Position numbers and translations under genes: made by a program. 44,872 nt of DNA from Verrucomicrobiota bacterium (GTDB taxonomy: Bacteria > Chlamydiota > Chlamydiia > Chlamydiales > Rhabdochlamydiaceae). Location of the stretch: assembly GCA_018239985.1 (NCBI GenBank), contig JAFEGK010000004.1, positions 3,967 through 48,838 on the forward strand, written 5' to 3'. The first letter of the stretch is position 1. Each line of letters opens with the position of its first letter. Below are positions 42,739 through 44,872 of the stretch, piece after piece. The notes beneath the pieces are model-generated. The model saw only the letters and a list, made by a program, of their open reading frames with translations, was not told the origin of the DNA and ran no database searches.

Positions 42739-43803
42739 ATGGAGCAGTTTCTCATAGTCAAGACCTCGGCAATTGGTGATGTGATTCAGAGTTTTCATGT
42801 TGTCAATCTTCTAAAAAGTCGATTCCCCGGCTGCAGCGTCGACTGGGTCGTAGAGAAGGGGATAGCGCCGCTTCTAAGGGCCCACCCACTAGTCGATCAG
42901 GTCCTTGAAATCGATACGAAGCTTTGGAGGAAAAAGCCCCTAAGGTCTAGGTTTTTAGTCGACTCTTTTAGAAAAAACTTACGCCAAAAAAATTATGATG
43001 CCCTCTTTGATTTGCAGTCCAATACTAAATCTGCAGTCGTGACCATTATGGCAAAGGCACGAAAAAAAGTGGGCTACAGCTGGGAAGGGGTCAAAGAGAA
43101 GCCAAATTATTTTGCTACGAATGTTCATCTTCCGATCAAGGAGGTCAATGTAAGGGGTAAATATGCAGCGCTCATTGACAATTTTTTTGGTAAGCAAGAA
43201 TATCCTGAGCCGCAATATCTTAAGCTTAAAATCACTGAAGAAGAAGAGGGCCGTTTACTCGATCTTGCAAAACTAGGTGCAGATCGGCCTCGGATCATGG
43301 TCTGTTTTGGGTCCAACTGGGAAAATAAAAAACTCTCGATCGAGACTCTAAACCAATTTCTCCGGATGATTCCCGACGCTCCCTCTTTTCTCTTTATCTA
43401 TGGGAATGGAGCGGAGAAGAGGGTGGCAGACGAACTTGCAACAGAATTTTCTGGCCGTGGCTTTGCCGTCGGGGGCATGAGCCTTCCCTTATGGCAAAGA
43501 CTCATGTGGGAGGTTGATGCGATGATCACAATGGACTCAGCGTCGCTTCATTTATGTGCGACGACCCCAACCCCAACGTTTAGCCTCTTTGGCCCCTCCT
43601 ATGCTCCTGCTTTTAAGCCGATAGGGGAGAGCCACTATGCTTTTCAAGGTATTTGTCCTTATGGAGAGCGATTTGATAACAGGTGTCCAAAATTGCGCAC
43701 CTGCAAAACGGGGGCTTGCCTAAAGGGGGTTTCAGCTCAGGAGCTCATGGCCCATTTTGAACCGTTTTGGGAAAGGGCCGCCACTTTGCGGACGATCTCT
43801 TGA
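42739..43803 (+). CDS. GT9 glycosyltransferase, heptosyltransferase-like
   Basis: The 354-residue protein begins LIVKTSAIGDVIQSFHVVNLL, the usual start of ADP-heptose:LPS heptosyltransferases, with DALFDLQSNTKSA in the N-domain and ITMDSASLHLCATTPTPTFSLFGPS in the nucleotide-binding C-domain. Such enzymes add heptose to the Kdo of the LPS core (WaaC type). Chlamydiaceae LPS has no heptose, so presence here fits a non-Chlamydiaceae lineage; another sugar donor is possible. No ribosome-binding site is evident. A TAGAAT lies at 42726-42731, so a very short leader is possible. The 3' end overlaps the NUDIX gene by 67 bases. Confidence 0.85.
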   Translation: MEQFLIVKTSAIGDVIQSFHVVNLLKSRFPGCSVDWVVEKGIAPLLRAHPLVDQVLEIDTKLWRKKPLRSRFLVDSFRKNLRQKNYDALFDLQSNTKSAVVTIMAKARKKVGYSWEGVKEKPNYFATNVHLPIKEVNVRGKYAALIDNFFGKQEYPEPQYLKLKITEEEEGRLLDLAKLGADRPRIMVCFGSNWENKKLSIETLNQFLRMIPDAPSFLFIYGNGAEKRVADELATEFSGRGFAVGGMSLPLWQRLMWEVDAMITMDSASLHLCATTPTPTFSLFGPSYAPAFKPIGESHYAFQGICPYGERFDNRCPKLRTCKTGACLKGVSAQELMAHFEPFWERAATLRTIS

Positions 43804-44207
43804 GTATCGAAAAAAATCTCCTCGTGAGTCTTCATCGCTTCTATTTCTTCTAGAGAAAACCATCTCCCGTCAAGAAGCGTTCCGCCAACTGGCCTGGCAA
43901 TGAAGATGAAATCGACATGCTCATGGGCCAGTTGATTGCCAAGAGCGGGAATCTGCTCGAGAAGGCAGCAAAAGGGGCGGGCGATGCTTTGAGAGTTCCA
44001 TTCGGATGTCCAGAGATGTTCCTCAGTTAAAAACTCCACCTCAAGCCCTGTCTCTTCACGCACCTCCCGGAGGGCAGCCTCAGGAGGAGTCTCATTTTTT
44101 TCAATATGGCCACCTGGGGGAAGCCATTTTTTCAATTTAGGATGCAAAAGAAGTAAAAATTTATTTTGATCTGTGATGAAGCATGTCGAAACGAATTGTC
44201 TTTCCAT
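43737..44207 (-). CDS. NUDIX hydrolase
   Basis: The start at 44207 (156 residues) is preferred; the frame from 44288 would overlap the mazG start. The NUDIX box is complete: GGHIEKNETPPEAALREV continuing REETGL, with the metal-binding Glu residues of REVxEExG. The family hydrolyses a nucleoside diphosphate linked to another group. The substrate is not predictable; the box and short length suit a house-cleaning enzyme. It diverges from mazG, another nucleotide-pool enzyme, with 37 bases between starts. Confidence 0.85.
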   Translation of the reverse strand: MERQFVSTCFITDQNKFLLLLHPKLKKWLPPGGHIEKNETPPEAALREVREETGLEVEFLTEEHLWTSEWNSQSIARPFCCLLEQIPALGNQLAHEHVDFIFIARPVGGTLLDGRWFSLEEIEAMKTHEEIFFDTQEIVRKVAALSQNGSKWAMSS

Positions 44208-44244
44208 AGAGCGATATGATAAAATATTTGGAGGAGTGTTCACA

Positions 44245-44865
44245 ATGGAAAATTTTAAAGAACTGATCGAAATTTCAGATATTCTCAATAGCCCAGGGGG
44301 TTGCCCTTGGGATCAAAAGCAGACCTTTGCTTCGCTTCGTCCCTATGTCTTGGAAGAGGCCCATGAGGTTCTTGATGCGGTCGACAAAGAGGACATCGGG
44401 GAAATGATCGAAGAGCTAGGCGATCTTTTTTATACCGTCATCTTCTATGCCAAAGTGGCCGAGCGGGAGAAGAAATTTTCTTTAAGTGACATCATTGATG
44501 CGCTCAAAGCCAAATTAATTCGGCGCCATCCCCATGTTTTCGGCGAAGAAAAAGCCGAATCTATGGACGATGTGATCAAGACGTGGAATCGAGTTAAAGC
44601 AGAGGAGAAGAAAGAGCGTAAGAGCGCTTTGGATGGAATCCCCAAAACCCTTCCGAGCTTGCAAAGAGCCCAAAAAATTGTGAAAAAGCTAAAGCTGGGA
44701 CCTCAAAATGAGGTTCAATCGGAAGATAGAGCAGAGCAATTGGCTAAGGCAATATTCGCAATCGTCCAGACGGCAGCAGAGGAAGAGATTGATATTGAAA
44801 GCGCCTTTAGAGAATTTCTGACAGCAAAAGAAAACGTTTTTAAAGAGTTGAACCTATCTCAATAA
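44245..44865 (+). CDS. mazG: Nucleoside triphosphate pyrophosphohydrolase MazG
   Basis: The ATG at 44245 has GGAGGAG upstream. The 206-residue protein has the MazG core GGCPWDQKQTFASLRPYV, then EEAHEVLDAVD and EELGDLFYTVIF, the EExxE and ExxD metal sites. E. coli MazG has two such domains in about 260 residues. Here the second half is reduced (ALDGIPKTLPSLQRAQKI, then a helical tail), a common bacterial form. It hydrolyses non-canonical NTPs. TTGTCT (44196) and TAAAAT (44220) may form its promoter. Confidence 0.9.
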   Translation: MENFKELIEISDILNSPGGCPWDQKQTFASLRPYVLEEAHEVLDAVDKEDIGEMIEELGDLFYTVIFYAKVAEREKKFSLSDIIDALKAKLIRRHPHVFGEEKAESMDDVIKTWNRVKAEEKKERKSALDGIPKTLPSLQRAQKIVKKLKLGPQNEVQSEDRAEQLAKAIFAIVQTAAEEEIDIESAFREFLTAKENVFKELNLSQ

Positions 44866-44872
44866 AATTTTT

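Overview
The window is a chromosomal segment of a member of the phylum Chlamydiae, most likely an environmental (Parachlamydia/Waddlia/Simkania-like) lineage rather than a Chlamydiaceae pathogen. The main evidence is gene order. The run lpxD, ompH, bamA, recR on one strand and fabH, fabD, fabG, acpP on the other, with pdhABC nearby, trxB close to acpS, and ssb directly followed by pepA, is the order known from Chlamydia. Genes unusual for Chlamydiaceae point to an amoeba-associated relative: a polyamine ABC transporter, a heptosyltransferase-like enzyme, two-partner-secretion transporters, and a CHASE2 cyclase with cyclic-nucleotide-binding effectors. The species cannot be fixed from the sequence alone.

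Layout. 1-2.2 kb: a partial small membrane protein, a DUF202 protein, a DnaQ-like exonuclease and a secreted phospholipase-D-family protein. 2.2-5.9 kb: a palindromic repeat, a tiny lipoprotein gene coupled to pdhA, then pdhB and pdhC. 5.9-9.5 kb: two unrecognised proteins (687 and 147 aa) and CorA. 9.5-17.3 kb: the envelope block (LpxD, Skp/OmpH, BamA, RecR) diverging from the fatty-acid block (FabH, FabD, FabG, ACP), which ends at a hairpin terminator. 17.3-21.8 kb: a small membrane protein, a second copy of the palindromic repeat, and potABCD. 21.9-30.7 kb: mostly housekeeping genes (TrxB, AcpS, a PIN/TRAM protein, RlmH, Lgt, SSB, PepA, RluA-type pseudouridine synthase) plus two unrecognised proteins.

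30.8-35.9 kb is the most unusual coding region. It is a five-gene, tightly spaced series of exported proteins: a small Cys-rich protein, a Cys-rich FhaC/ShlB-like transporter, a second small Cys-rich acidic protein, a FecR-domain protein, and a second FhaC/ShlB-like transporter. The two small proteins differ over most of their length but share a 30-residue C-terminal tail (17 of 30 identical). No conventional large TpsA substrate is present. I infer a non-canonical two-partner-secretion system.

35.9-42.7 kb looks like a cyclic-nucleotide signalling island. It holds a CHASE2 class III cyclase with adenylate-type residues, a type II NADH dehydrogenase with a C-terminal cyclic-nucleotide-binding domain, a CPBP-type membrane protease homologue with an N-terminal cyclic-nucleotide-binding domain, and a metallo-beta-lactamase-fold hydrolase. 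Between the NADH dehydrogenase and the cyclase lies about 0.9 kb of non-coding DNA with a 247-bp perfect inverted repeat and a tandem array of a 76-bp unit. The window ends with a GT9 glycosyltransferase, a NUDIX hydrolase and MazG.
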